Source: Nannobrachium achirus
Lineage: Eukaryota; Chordata; Actinopteri; Myctophiformes; Myctophidae
Assembly: GCA_963921795.1 (NCBI GenBank)
Contig: OY997643.1
Location: 12,907,043 to 12,971,042, forward strand
Length of the DNA stretch: 64,000 nucleotides
Direction: 5' to 3'
A program made the translations under genes and the position numbers. Under the pieces are notes generated by a model. The model was given only the letters and a program-made list of their open reading frames with translations. It was not told the origin of the DNA and did not search any database. This document shows, piece after piece, positions 22,551-33,355 of the stretch. How positions within the stretch are numbered: the stretch's first letter is position 1; every line of letters begins with the position of its first letter.

Positions 22551-23396
22551 ATGTTGTCAGTGCACAGTCTGATGGTTGTTTGTGCACGTCATGGTTTACA
22601 GCGTTCAAACCGGCTGATAACGCCAAACAGACGCTGCTTATTTGTTAAGGCTTCTGCTTCGGCAACACAGTTCCAGTCTGTCGCCTGTAGGGCTGAGAAG
22701 ACGAAGCACAGCGGCCACGATATGTCCAGACTGTTCAAGGAGAGAGAGGCGACGTACCAGACTCGTTTTAATTCATTAAGGGCTTACTGTTCGGCCCAAG
22801 TCAAGCTAAACTGTTGGAAATGCAAACGGCCTCTGAAGGAAACGCCTGCCTTCTTCTGCGTGTCTTGCAAAGTAGTGCAGCCCCCCAGCGAAAGGGCCTC
22901 GTACTTCGAGATCATGGAATGTGACCAGACCTTCACACTGGACACAAAAAGGCTTCGGAAAAGATACCTACAACTCCAGCAGTCTCTGCATCCCGACAAC
23001 TTCAGCCAGAAAGCCGCGAGAGAACAAGCGTATTCGGAGGGCCAGTCTGCCCTGGTGAACAAAGCGTACAGGACTCTGTTGGAGCCTCTGAGTCGAGGCC
23101 TGTACATGCTGGAGCTGGAAGGCATGCGTATAGAGGAGGGGACAGACTCTGGGGCTGACGCTCACTTTCTACTGGAGCTGATGGAGATCAATGAAGCTCT
23201 GAACGAAGCCCAGAGTCCACAGGAAGCCAGCAGAATTGGCCAAAGCACCAAAGTGAAACTGAAAGACTTGACGGAGCGAATAGATGCGGCCCTGCGTAAA
23301 GGAGAGCTTCAAGCTGCTAAAGCGCTGCTGGTTCAAATGAAATACTTCGCAAATGTTGAAGAGAAAGTCAAGGAGAAACTTTCAAAGCTTGTGTAG
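22551..23396 (+). CDS. hscb: HSCB, mitochondrial iron-sulfur cluster co-chaperone, intronless
   Basis: HSCB is the J-domain partner of the mitochondrial Hsp70 HSPA9. It helps pass Fe-S clusters from the scaffold ISCU to recipient proteins. The 281-residue frame has the whole family layout. There is an Arg/Ser-rich N-terminus with few acidic residues, fitting a mitochondrial presequence. A four-cysteine zinc-binding module follows at about residues 88-106 (CWKC and CVSC), then a J domain at about 115-190 with the HPD motif at 147-149. A helical C-terminal domain ends in MKYFANVEEKVKEKL. I chose the ATG at 22551; the frame is open further upstream but without an ATG. There is no stop, frameshift or intron, whereas vertebrate HSCB genes normally have several introns. 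It is therefore most likely a retrocopy that has stayed intact, or the species' only copy after intron loss. No poly-A tract follows the stop. Identity is near certain; functional status is open. Confidence 0.93.
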   Translation: MLSVHSLMVVCARHGLQRSNRLITPNRRCLFVKASASATQFQSVACRAEKTKHSGHDMSRLFKEREATYQTRFNSLRAYCSAQVKLNCWKCKRPLKETPAFFCVSCKVVQPPSERASYFEIMECDQTFTLDTKRLRKRYLQLQQSLHPDNFSQKAAREQAYSEGQSALVNKAYRTLLEPLSRGLYMLELEGMRIEEGTDSGADAHFLLELMEINEALNEAQSPQEASRIGQSTKVKLKDLTERIDAALRKGELQAAKALLVQMKYFANVEEKVKEKLSKLV

Positions 23397-23532
23397 CCCA
23401 TGTAGCACCTTTCAAGGCTTCCCGGCTCTTAACAGGATTAGGTCAGATAGCGGCGTGCGCTCCGACGTGGATCTCTGACTTGATGTAGACAGTCTGTGAT
23501 GTAAGTAAGTGATGTAAGTATGTGACCCTAGT

Positions 23533-23740
23533 ATCGTGATTGCGACCGTTGGGTTGAAAGTTACTATGAAAACCTCAACCGGCTGTCTGTCAGTCCCTCC
23601 GTCAGTCAGTCTGTCTGTCTGTCACGTCACATCACGTCACACTTTTGGCCCTACTCTTACAGTATATCCGGCATCGTTGCCACTATCCATGCCAAACTTT
23701 GCACACATACTCCTTGGCTGGCAAACCACAACCTATATTT
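23533..23740. mobile_element. family B element, partial
   Basis: Starts TATCGTGATTGCGACCGTTGG and continues TGAAAACCTCAACCGGCTGT, then a GTCAGTCTGTCTGTCT microsatellite and CCAAACTTTGCACACATACT. It ends at CAAACCACAACCT without the far end. It begins about 135 bases after the hscb stop codon. Confidence 0.7.
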
Positions 23741-23852
23741 AAAAAGATCTAGTAATAAATACAATTCCATTCATGATTGTTAAAGTGCATCTACAAGTTA
23801 AATAATAATGTAGTACGAGTACTGAACTCCAGTGCCAGCATTTTAGGCAGTA

Positions 23853-24048
23853 ATGCCTCATTCACACTACAGATATATAGTTGAACGTTTTGCTTGGTAA
23901 TTCAATGTAATCTCAATGGAAACCAGCTTTAAAGGCTGGATTCCAAGGACAGCCGACATGCCCAGCCTTTAAAGCTGGTTTCCATTGAGATTACATTGAA
24001 TTACCAAGCAAAACGTTCAACTATATATCTGTAGTGTGAATGAGGCAT
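23853..24048. mobile_element. perfect 87-base inverted repeat
   Basis: Arms 23853-23939 and 23962-24048 are exact reverse complements as far as I can read, around a 22-base centre. Ends ATGCCTCATTCACACTACAG and the inverse. The lack of mismatches points to a recent origin or to arm homogenisation. No coding capacity; family not identified. Confidence 0.85.
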
Positions 24049-24179
24049 AAGACTTCCTCCTCTTTATATAAAATTTGGCTCATCTGTCTTTTGCATTTCA
24101 ATGTTAATGTTTTTTAGACAATCTGTCTAAAAACGTGACATGGCATGCCATGCGACTTTCACATTTCTATGTTGACGGG

Positions 24180-24430
24180 TGCAAATTGTTTTGATGTTTT
24201 GGGACACACCACCGATTCCACTGATATGCCTATATATGGAGATCTCTACCTCAGTCCTTAACTCTCTTATGCCCATCATGAAGATCTCTGTATCTGTCTG
24301 TCCTTGTCCTTTTTATGCCCATATATGGAGATCCCTGATGCTATCAGTATATGCCGATATAGGGGCATGCCCCCTTTTGGGCCCATATATGGACCTGACT
24401 GATTTGTTTGCGCCTGATGCCATGATGACA
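24180..24430. repeat. short array of GCCCATATATGGAGATC units
   Basis: Units around CCATATATGG at 24232, 24319 and 24382, with TCTGTCTGTCCTTGTCC spacers. The same unit forms the larger array at 58490-58985. Confidence 0.75.
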
Positions 24431-24433
24431 CAT

Positions 24434-24640
24434 TAGCTGAATTCCAATCCGAAGGGTTCACACTTTGAAGTGCGCATTTGAAGGGCTATGACGTCACTGG
24501 GCCGCGCCAAATAGCAATCTACAAGCTCACAATGCGTTGCGTTGCGACGCATTGTGAGCTTGTAGATCTGTGACCAGTGACGTCATAGCCCTTCAAATGC
24601 GCACTTCAAAGTGCAAACCCTTCGGATTGGAATTCAGCTA
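24434..24640. mobile_element. 67-base inverted-repeat element with core hairpin in its centre
   Basis: Arms 24434-24500 and 24574-24640 start TAGCTGAATTCCAATCCGAA and contain TGACGTCA; I see two mismatches. The 73-base centre is almost entirely the core hairpin. No transposase. Confidence 0.85.
24511..24570. repeat. core hairpin at a palindrome centre
   Basis: ATAGCAATCTACAAGCTCAC pairs with GTGAGCTTGTAGATCTG; the tip is built from GCGTTGCGTTGCGACGC. Confidence 0.9.
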
Positions 24641-24675
24641 TTGAGACAACACACTACATATTTATATATTAACAT

Positions 24676-24744
24676 TTTGAAAATATCCGATCTAAAAGCT
24701 CACGATGCGTATACATTGTGAGCTTGTAGATCTGCTATTTTCAA
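24676..24744. repeat. core hairpin
   Basis: TTTGAAAATATCCGATCTAA on the left and TTGTAGATCTGCTATTTTCA on the right. The outer stem TTTGAAAA matches the sister copy at 14382. Confidence 0.85.
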
Positions 24745-24936
24745 ATATATGCATTTTATAATATACATTTTGAAGACTTGTGAAATGGGACATTCTACAT
24801 TCTACTTTCTACTTTTGTACTTTAAGTACATTTTTATTCCAATACTTGTTGTACTTTTACGCAAGTACATTTTAAATTCCGGACTTCTACTTGTAACAGA
24901 GTGTTTCTGCATTGCATTATTGATACTTTTATTTAA

Positions 24937-25110
24937 AGGAGTAGTTCACCCCCCAAAAGACTTTTTGTTCTATTGATTTCTCATGCCATGGAAACTTGAG
25001 TTCAATTTGTCACATTCCTTTTTCCAATTTGATTATAGTAAATTTACCCCCCATTGATTCCAGATGGGGACCCAAATGCATTTGGGTCCCCATCCGGAAT
25101 CAATGAGATT
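24937..25110. mobile_element. family C palindromic element, left part plus centre
   Basis: Starts AAAGGAGTAGTTCACCCCCC; the centre is CCCATTGATTCCAGATGGGG, with ACCCAAATGCATTTGGGT at the tip. The right arm stops soon after the centre. Confidence 0.7.
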
Positions 25111-25333
25111 TGTACGTTTTCGTACTTTTTCCACCACTGGCTTAGAGAGGCCACAACGCTTCATTAGGACGGAGTCTGATAGCTAGATACATGTGTTCTG
25201 AGACTTCTGACATTCACTTTTTGAGGGCTCTGGACGTTCTGCCTATGTATGCAGAGTCCACAGACAAGGGGGCGTTCATGTATCACATTACTGCTTTTGC
25301 ATGAGATGATACCTTTTAACGGAGATTTTTTCC

Positions 25334-25365
25334 TGTGTGTGTGTGCGTGCGTGTGTGCGTGTGTG

Positions 25366-25409
<44 letters not shown>

Positions 25410-25411
25410 TG
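25334..25411. repeat. (GTGC)n and (GT)n microsatellite
   Basis: GTGT then about ten GTGC tetranucleotides. Confidence 0.95.
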
Positions 25412-25716
25412 ATAGAATGTCTTAGGCTGGAGGGCGAGAGGCACAAGTTGGAACACAAAATAACTGTAGTCCTTTGGCTGGCTGGGTGGGGCGGGGCAGG
25501 GCTTTGTCATTTCTAATCATATTCTGTGTGATTAAACGAGGTTATTTCAAAGGCCCGTCGACATTTATTTGACCGTAATTGCTAAAGAAAACATAAATAA
25601 AGCAAGGGAATGTGCTCAGACCTCTGCCAAGGTGGCAGTTTGTCTACAAAGGCGCTGTTGCAAGTGCTGCTGGTGCCATACCCTTTATAAACACTCATCC
25701 TATATTAACTCTATGA

Positions 25717-26010
25717 CAGGGGTCTTCAACGTTTTTAGGCCAAGGACCCCTTGGTTGAGAGAGAGATGAAGCAGGGACCCCCGCATAACCTGTTCATAGA
25801 TTCCATATAGTTTCATCGTTTGACAGCACAATTATTTTGGATTCATGTCAATTTGTGTTTTCAGATATTTATTTGAACCGTCAATTGTTAATAAACTTGA
25901 CCTTTCACTCTGTACCTAGTCTGCTCTTTTTCCCCTCTACATCAAACCTCTTTGCTGACAATAGCCGATCTGCTATTTTTGGCTATAGTTCCCCCTGTTG
26001 AAAACCAAGG
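25717..26010. mobile_element. hAT-like CAGGGGTCTTCAAC element with 8-base target duplication
   Basis: Left end CAGGGGTCTTCAACG; the right end has decayed to TGTTGAAAACCAAGG. Perfect flanking repeat CTCTATGA (25709-25716, 26011-26018). At 25960-25982 the hairpin position holds a collapsed stem, CAATAGCCGATCTGCTATTT. Confidence 0.85.
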
Positions 26011-26249
26011 CTCTATGACACTGATGGCCTCACTGAGGTTGATAATGATCCGGTGTGACCATTTAATCAGCTCTTCATGGGCCCGTGATGACGCTGTCTG
26101 TCATTGTATTGCGGTGTACTCTATTGAGAAGTTATGTGCTGTTTTTGTGAGACGCCACGCCCACTGCCACACCCCCTTTATGGCATTTAGAAGATAATCA
26201 GTTCTTCTTTGTCCGAGCAATAACCTTTGCACCAGGTCATTCATTCATA

Positions 26250-26475
26250 ACTCGTCTCTGTCGGGGCCAAAACTATTACTTTTCAGGATTCAAATTCTAA
26301 AACATAAAAACGGCAAAAAAACAACAACTGCAAGCTCGAAACAGTGTTCTCTTGCAGATCTGCTACTTTTGATGCCTTTGTTTGACGCTATTTGTGAATT
26401 TGAGTCCTGAAAGATATCAGTGTTGGACATACTGTATGAGGTTTCCACAGAGGCGATCTGCTGTCCTCGTCAAGT
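26250..26475. repeat. repeat G fragment with decayed hairpin
   Basis: Shares TACTTTTCAGGATTCAAATT and the GCAGATCTGCTACTTTTGAT arm with 29077-29280 and 38080-38260. The hairpin arms are strongly mismatched. Confidence 0.55.
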
Positions 26476-26599
26476 TGCTATCATTTGATTCAGAGGCAGT
26501 TCCCTAGTATTAATAGTGTGGTACGCTGTGTCCAAAAAACAGCTCCTGTAGGATTTTTGTGCTAAATTGATTTTTTTTTGCAGATCTTGGTTCTATAGG

Positions 26600-27005
26600 G
26601 TCCAAACCATCAGAAAATGACGGGGTTCAAATTTTCAGACCCCTCCCTCATTTCCTGGGGGCGGGTCACATGAGTTTTGGCCCTATTCGGCTATATATCC
26701 CCAATTTTCCATAGTTTTTTTGTTTCTATTATTGATTAGTTTGCTGTTTTGGCTTCTTTAGGGACCAAACTATCTGAAAATGTTGGGGTTCAAATTTTCA
26801 GACCCCTCCCTCATTTCCTGGGGGCGGGTCACATGAGTTTTGGCCCTATTCGGCTATATATCCCCAATTTTCCATAGTTTTTTTGTTTCTATTATTGATT
26901 AGTTTGCTGTTTTGGCTTCTTTAGGGACCAAACTATCTGAAAATGTTGGGGTTCAAATTTTCAGACCCCTCCCTCATTTCCTGGGGTCGGGTCACTTCAG
27001 TTTAG
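26600..27005. repeat. 163-base tandem repeat, about 2.4 copies
   Basis: The string GGGGTTCAAATTTTCAGACC starts at 26622, 26785 and 26948, giving an exact 163-base period with high identity. Non-coding. A TE-like tail with GGAGACGCCCCTG follows to 27071. Confidence 0.9.
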
Positions 27006-27581
27006 GCGGTGCTACTTCTTCACCAGGGGGGCTAAAGTCCCCTCTAGCACCGGCTCTGGAGACGCCCCTGCTTGGGTGTGCAAAGAAAATCATCTTATGG
27101 GGTCTAAGGGGACAGTAGCACTATTCATCTGACAATGACAAACAGGCTAGTGTTAATGTACTGTGTTATTCTAGACTTTTTAAAGTTGAGTTCCAGCAAA
27201 CATATGGCCTTGAGCAAGGCATTAACGTTGAATCAGTTCCAACAGAGCCTCTCGGTGGCCAACAACAACCCTAGAACATGGTATGTATACTCAGTCAGCA
27301 GCTTCCAACATGCATGTGTGCAAAATGCTCAACACTCACGAGGCACCGGACTGGAGAACGCACGCTCAGCAAAACCGCAACAACGGTTGAAACACAAAGT
27401 TATGATTAGTCATCAGATTGTCTAAAGTTATTTGGTTCATGCTAATTGTTGCAGCCATGATTAAAATAAACACAGTTTAAAATGAGTTTACACTTTTTAG
27501 ACAGGCGACTTCACAGCTAGCCCCGGGATGCAAACACACCAAGACATCCTCCACTGCACACACAGTTCATGTCTTTCCATT

Positions 27582-27623
<42 letters not shown>

Positions 27624-27794
27624 GACACAAGCGTTTGATCTCCACGTTCCCTCTGTCACATCATGTTCACACAAACAAACACAAAAACATCTACACACAC
27701 ACACAGGCTGATTGCTCAAAGCCACAACATCAAAACATCTTAAGCCACGGGGGAGAACTGCACGGCCGCACATGCCAAACTTCATCACATTGTT

Positions 27795-27879
<85 letters not shown>

Positions 27880-28002
27880 GTTGCACGCATGTGCTTCATC
27901 TACCCATTACTGTTTTGCTTTATTATCACATTGGCAAAATCACAGGTGACGGGCCACTTTTCTTGGCCGCTTGACATGCACACTCCCACACATACACGTA
28001 CA

Positions 28003-28068
<66 letters not shown>
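27582..28068. repeat. (CA)n, (GT)n and (CA)n microsatellite trio
   Basis: (CA)n at 27582-27618, (GT)n at 27800-27877, (CA)n at 27990-28068. The GT and CA tracts are inverted relative to each other and could pair over about 110 bases. Confidence 0.92.
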
Positions 28069-28069
<1 letters not shown>

Positions 28070-28769
28070 CCAGAGCGCACGCTGCAGACAGACTGATTTG
28101 ACGGCGATGGTACTCGACACGCGGTCTCATATATTCACACACCTACCATATGAGGAGGGAATGGGAGGGAAAAGAGGCAGCGACAGCCCACGGTTATCGC
28201 TATTAACTGTTCAAAGTCACCTTCACCCTGAAACATAGTCTCCCCTAGTCCAAACACTGGACATGAAACACACACGTAAGCACAAGCACACGCGCATGCA
28301 CACACACACTCGTAGTCTCGTACACTCGTACACACTGACTGGCATCACTCCTGAACGTTGGCATGTCATTAAGTCATTGCTGTGAGTATACAGTATGTTA
28401 TTTTACTTTTAAATGTGAAGTACACTTCCAAGGTGAAACCTGGAAGTCTCTGGCACATTTTTCTTTTTTCAAATGGAGGTCAAATGCGTATCAATGTGGA
28501 GAACTCCTTGTCTAGAAGAATACAGTCAACTATGAAGTATAACCAAATATTATATCATCTCTTAGTCATGTAACGATTTATCGTAAAACGATTCAAACTG
28601 GTGACAATTTAATTTGATTTAATACAAAATTACAAGACAAGAAAAGGTTTTCAGTCATTTGCCACTGTATTGAAAAGAGGATAAGAGAAAACAGATGTAT
28701 TGTAAAATAAATAAAATACTGGAATTGTGTAAGAGATTTTTCTCTGGAAAATCATTTTGTGGCCCTAGT

Positions 28770-29035
28770 ATCGTGATTGCGACCGTCAGGTTGCAAGTTA
28801 CTATGAAAACCTCCACCGGCTGTCAGTCAGTCCCTCCATCAGTCAATCTGTCCATCACGTCAAGTCACAATTTCGGCCCTATATACTCTTACAGTATCTC
28901 CGTCACCCCTATCCATGCCAAACTTTGCACACACACTCATTGGCTGGCAAACCACAACCTCCGCCCTCATTGCTCACATGCCCCTCTTCTAGCGCCACCA
29001 TGAGGTTACCGACCTGACGGTCGCTTATCTCCGGA
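28770..29035. mobile_element. family B element, compact copy
   Basis: From TATCGTGATTGCGACCGTCAGG to CCGACCTGACGGTCGCTTAT with the usual interior (CCAAACTTTGCACACACACT). Both terminal palindromes are present. Confidence 0.8.
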
Positions 29036-29076
29036 TTACTGGTTTGAATCAGTTGAGTGAATCGTTACATGCCTTG

Positions 29077-29280
29077 TCGAGTGGAAACGGTTACTTTTCA
29101 GGATTCAAATTCAAAAGAAAAGTCACAGATCCACAAGCTCAAAATGCAAAGCGACACGTTTCAAGCTTGCGGATCTGCTACTGTTGATGCTTTCCTGTAG
29201 TGTCATCAAGCCCCTGCTACGAAAATACACCAAAATTAAAAATAAGGAGATAAGAGGTTTCTGTCAGACAGCAGCGATAT
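29077..29280. mobile_element. repeat G with core hairpin
   Basis: GGTTACTTTTCAGGATTCAA, then the hairpin (29120-29187), then AAAATACACCAAAATTAAAA and AAGAGGTTTCTGTCAGACAGC. The end resembles the family F end (GTTTCTGCCCGACAGC), so G may be a relative of F. Confidence 0.55.
29120..29187. repeat. core hairpin, diverged
   Basis: CACAGATCCACAAGCTCAAA and TTTCAAGCTTGCGGATCTGC, arms with several mismatches and compensating changes (CCAC with GCGG). Confidence 0.7.
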
Positions 29281-29485
29281 ACTTGGCATTGTGTCGCCTC
29301 TCACCTTTCAGAGTGACTCACCTGTCATCTGCAGAGTGCTGAACTGTGGCGGTCCATGACGGAGTCTCTCTGCACGTCGTTGGAACACCTGCCGAGCAGC
29401 ACTTCACCGGGAGAGCTCCGGTCGCCTAATTATCAAGCAATTTAACCCATTTAGGGCCTAGAATTATTGAATGCTTTAACCAGTG

Positions 29486-29556
29486 AAAAATAGCAGATAT
29501 ACAAGCTCACAGCGTGGCACCGAGTGCCGCGCTGCGAGCTTGTAGATCTGCTATTT
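29486..29556. repeat. core hairpin, left hairpin of family A
   Basis: Outer arm GATATACAAG, inner arm CTTGTAGATC, tip GGCACCGAGTGCC. Confidence 0.9.
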
Positions 29557-29879
29557 TTTTTAAAGTCGTGAAAATGTGTGCAAATCTTTGTAACTCAAAT
29601 TTTGCTTCTGGGTGGTCCCTGGAACTAGATATTTTGAGATGCTGGTCCGTGACCAAATACATATCATTTTGGGGGTCCTTCACATGAAAAGGTTTGAGAA
29701 CCACTGACAGTAGTCTCTCAAGAACAGACTAACTGAGCTCCAGTTAAGTGAAAAGGACTTTTCTTTGACGATGGCCGGCCAGATTGCTGACATAGAAACA
29801 CAGGTTTTTCTAAAAATCTTAGAAGGATTCAAAAGACAGTTATAGAATCGGGTCAAAATTCAAATTTTCACGATTTTTC

Positions 29880-29938
29880 AAAAATAGCAGATCTACAAGC
29901 TCGCAGCGCGGCAGTGAGCTTGTATATCTGCTATTTTT
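29880..29938. repeat. core hairpin, right hairpin of family A, shortened tip
   Basis: AAAAATAGCAGATCTACAAG on the inner arm, GATATA-type outer arm. The tip has lost about 14 bases, leaving GCAGCGCGGCAG. Confidence 0.85.
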
Positions 29939-30302
29939 CAATAGTTAAAGCATAAAATAATGATACACCATAATGTGTACCCGTTCTAAATTGCTTAAGG
30001 CTGCATTCTGTTGCCTCTCCGCTGCTGTCGGGTCACACCAAACGAGATTTTAATTACCGTCTTCCTAGGGGTGGATTCCACCCCATATTGAAGCCTGGTC
30101 TCCTGGTGGCGCACTGACGATTATGGGATCACAGGTGCCTCGCAAAAAAACAAACAAAAAAAGTTTACCTGCTAAAAACGGGACACAAAAATACAAATAT
30201 TTGAAAAGAGATGAACTTCACACACCTCTCTCTTTCATTCTCTCTTGTTTGCCTTTGCCGCTTAACAGCTTTCAACCTGGCCTTCCTAATACTGTGTTGA
30301 GA

Positions 30303-30371
30303 AAATGGTAGATCTACAAGCGTACAACGGCGTGGTGATGTAAAGCGTTGAGCTTGTAGATCGTCAATTTT
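30303..30371. repeat. core hairpin, stand-alone, diverged
   Basis: ATGGTAGATCTACAAGCG and TTGAGCTTGTAGATCGTCAA, with the unpaired centre GTGGTGATGT. No host element recognised. Confidence 0.7.
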
Positions 30372-30559
30372 TAGCTGCAGGCATTTTTTTTGTAACCCAT
30401 TTATTTCACCCAGTGTCAATACTATGTAATCCTGGGCACTACACCCCCTCTGCCAACCTGGGGAGAGCAACAGACTGACCTCATGCTTCCCTCCAAGCTG
30501 CCTCTTTTCACCTGACAGGGGGGATTTCACCGGTTTGGACATGGAAGGAACACGTTATT

Positions 30560-30835
30560 CCAACCAGTTCCTTCGCCCCTCCATCAGGCGCCCCAGCTGG
30601 CCAGGGGGAGGCAGTATAGAGACCAGGATTAGGGCATGTTTTCTGTGAGGGTACCTACCCTAGGGGACATGGGGAGAACATGCAAACCCCACATATAAAG
30701 GCCCTTTTCCCAACTCCACCTATAGGGTATGGGCACTGATGACGTGGAGGAGAGAACACGCCCCCAGCGCCCCCAGCGGAAATCGAACCCAGGACCTTCT
30801 AGCTGTGAGGCGACAGCACTACTGACTGTGGAACG
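30560..30835. repeat. teleost dispersed repeat (CATGGGGAGAACATGCAAAC type)
   Basis: Contains GGGGACATGGGGAGAACATG, AAATCGAACCCAGGACCTTC and GCTGTGAGGCGACAGCACTA, a combination I know as a common interspersed repeat in fish. Class uncertain. Confidence 0.6.
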
Positions 30836-30841
30836 TCAGCC

Positions 30842-31105
30842 AAAAATAGCAGATCTACAAGCAGATCGGCAAAGACGTTTGGTGTAGAGGGGAAAAAGAG
30901 CAGAATAAGTACATGTCAAGTTAAGTATTGACGGTTCAAGTGGTTAAATATCTGAAAACACAAATTGACATGAATCCAAAATACACTGATGATCGTGCTG
31001 TCAAACAATGAAACTATATGGAATCTATTAAAAGGTTGTGGGGGTCCCTGCTTCATCTCTCTCTCAACTAAGGGGTCCTTGGCCTGAAAACGTTGAAGAC
31101 CCCTG
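30842..31105. mobile_element. hAT-like CAGGGGTCTTCAAC element, right part
   Basis: Begins within the hairpin's left arm (AAAAATAGCAGATCTACAAG) and ends CGTTGAAGACCCCTG. The other half is lost, so no target duplication can be read. Confidence 0.75.
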
Positions 31106-31255
31106 GACGTTGTACGGACCCATGTCTCTCTGGCTCTTATGGTTGATACATTCTTTTAGAAAACATTGTGAGACCAGCATAAAAGACACATCACATAAAA
31201 AGCTGGCAAGAGAATTATATTGATTATAGTGAAAGAAGCGAGGAGGGAAAGAAGA

Positions 31256-31276
31256 GGGGGGGGGGGGGGGGGGGGG
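31256..31276. repeat. poly-G run
   Basis: 21 consecutive G. Confidence 0.95.
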
Positions 31277-31437
31277 TCATTGTAAAGATATGTCCAGATT
31301 CAAGAAGTGTGTCTCTTTATTGCAACTTTCTTTTTAAAGCAGCCATTCTCTTTTCTTCCCCTCAGTTTCTTGTTAAGAGCCAGACAAGGCAATTTAGATC
31401 GATTCTAAGTCCTTCAATTACAGAAAAGCTGACACCT

Positions 31438-31520
31438 GTGTGCGCGCGTGTGCGTGTGTACGTGTGCGTGTGCGTGTGTGCGTGTGTGTGTGCGCGTGTG
31501 TGTGCATGCGTGTGTGTGTG
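31438..31520. repeat. GT/GC alternating microsatellite
   Basis: Irregular GTGCGCGTGT units. Confidence 0.9.
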
Positions 31521-32562
31521 GTGAGGAGGGAAATGGATTTTTCGGACCATGCAGAAGCCAAGGCCACAAGTGAGGTCCCTCCTCTCTGCACACACACCGG
31601 TGCTGTCAAGTCACAATGCAACCTGCCTCCAACACCTACCCCTCCATGCTCTGACATTTTCATTCAGTTTTCCCAGAGTGTGTTTGGTTCTCTTCCATAA
31701 AGGCTGTCATAAAAGCAGCATATGTTTATGGTTTGATGAGTCGGTGAGGTTGAACGCTGCAGTGTTAATTTTGATATCAAATCTTGATTTACTTTTAGTC
31801 ATAGTCTTTTGAATACAATTGCATTTAGTTGCAACCAAAGGTGGCTATGAGACTATGAGAAACGACGCGTCAGTGAGCACTTTTTTACGGTCTGTGGGTT
31901 TGCCGCTCTGACTTCACACCGATTCTCACACTCTGACATCACGCTCTGACAAACCTGTTATCGCCATAACTTTGAGTTTTTGCTTTTGTGTGTTTTTAAA
32001 AAAAGCACCCGTTTTGTCGGTTTTGAGATTTTAGATCTGCTACTGTTGCTATGTTTGAATTTGAATCCTGAAAAGTAACTGTTTTGACCGACAGAGACGA
32101 TATGACAGAGAGTGAGAAGTAGGGCCCATATTCACAGTACATGACTTGTACAGTACAAGTATAATTATGTTGTTGTGTTTTAGAATCTCAAAGTCTTTAT
32201 ATTCATACAGTATGTAGATGTATCTTATTTTCAGAGAGCGACATGGTATAAGTACCATGAATCAGGCGTTCCAAACGTCCCACAGCTCTCCTCTGCGTGC
32301 TGCCACAGACCCAGCAGCATGTATAGACACAGGTATCTGCACGCATGGTTTAGCCATATGCTGACACTGCTCACATGCTGTCCCACAACATATCCCCCAC
32401 GCATGCATGACACTGCACGCGCACGCAGGCACACACACGCGTTTGTATTAGAAACTTCGGAGGACCATAAGATTTTAGGACAACGATTTCATGATCTTTT
32501 CTTTAACTGTATGCCATCTATGGAATGTCATTAAACATGTTTTAACTGTAAGCCTCGAGCAG

Positions 32563-32600
32563 AAAAATAGCAGATCTACAAGCTCACAAGTTCACGATGC
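32563..32600. repeat. core hairpin, left half only
   Basis: AAAAATAGCAGATCTACAAG CTCACAA, with no right arm. Confidence 0.7.
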
Positions 32601-32745
32601 TGGCCCCTAAACCTAACCTCTAAATGTCTAATGCTAAACCTAATAGTGAAAAGTGACTGCAGGTGCATTGTGCAGTAACTTTCTGTACTTAGCACTTTCT
32701 TTGACTGATATTCTTGCCTTGTGTTTGTTTTTATTGTGTTTGAGA

Positions 32746-32746
<1 letters not shown>

Positions 32747-32792
<46 letters not shown>

Positions 32793-32812
32793 CGCACACG
32801 CACACGCACACG
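32747..32812. repeat. (CGCA)n and (CA)n microsatellite
   Basis: About eight CGCA units, then CA and CACG. Confidence 0.95.
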
Positions 32813-32829
32813 GGGGCATTGCCATTAAT

Positions 32830-33315
32830 ATCTATCTTCCATGTTGATAGTAGTAAGACACAGCCGAGGAAGACTGCGGCACTAAATACTAAACAGCCCT
32901 CGTCTCTGCGAGATGAAGCACAATAGCTGTTGAGGATTCATATTCATAGCACCGCTGCCTTTTTATGAACTAATATGTTAGTGGTTGTTTCCTCCAAATT
33001 ACTCAATAAATATCCAATAGCTCCTGAGAGATGGCCATGACCCTGTTGTCTGAGAGAAAACGCTTTTTCACCAGCGCCGTTTTTTCCGCCGCCGCCGCGG
33101 CTAAGCACAAAAGGCAGCTTCATAAAGTGGCAATTACGGCTTTGACATCAATTCTGAGCCGCGTAAAAAAAAAACATAAAAAAAAGAAAACAGTATAGCT
33201 TTCGGGAAAGGGACAATTACAGAGACAAATAAAGTGAGCCACCAAAAGGTGAAAAATAACACTCCCCGGGCATAATAATTCAGTTTAATTAAAGGAGCAA
33301 TCTGCCCAAAGGGCC
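32830..33315. other. unique sequence, no gene
   Basis: Contains homeodomain-type AT strings and GCCGCCGCCGCGGC near 33090. Not repeated in the window. Possible conserved noncoding DNA, unproven. Confidence 0.35.
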
Positions 33316-33355
33316 TTAACCCATTTAGGGCCTAGAATTACTGAATGCTTTAACT

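Larger units (their letters stand above)
24655..25139. mobile_element. CAGTGGTGGAAAAA-type repeat with nested family C
   Basis: The right end TACTTTTTCCACCACTG is the inverse of the start at 14186. The body has many GTACTTTAAGTAC-like strings. A core hairpin lies at its left side and a family C element interrupts it. Confidence 0.65.
29442..29998. mobile_element. family A element, TTAA at both edges
   Basis: TTAACCCATTTAGGGCCTAG at the left; TTAA at 29995 on the right, after CCGTTCTAAATTGC. It holds two hairpins, and between them the TTTGAGAACCACTG motif and a GACGATGGCCGGCCAGATTG segment shared with 33941 and 62898. TTAA edges suggest piggyBac-type mobilisation. Confidence 0.8.
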
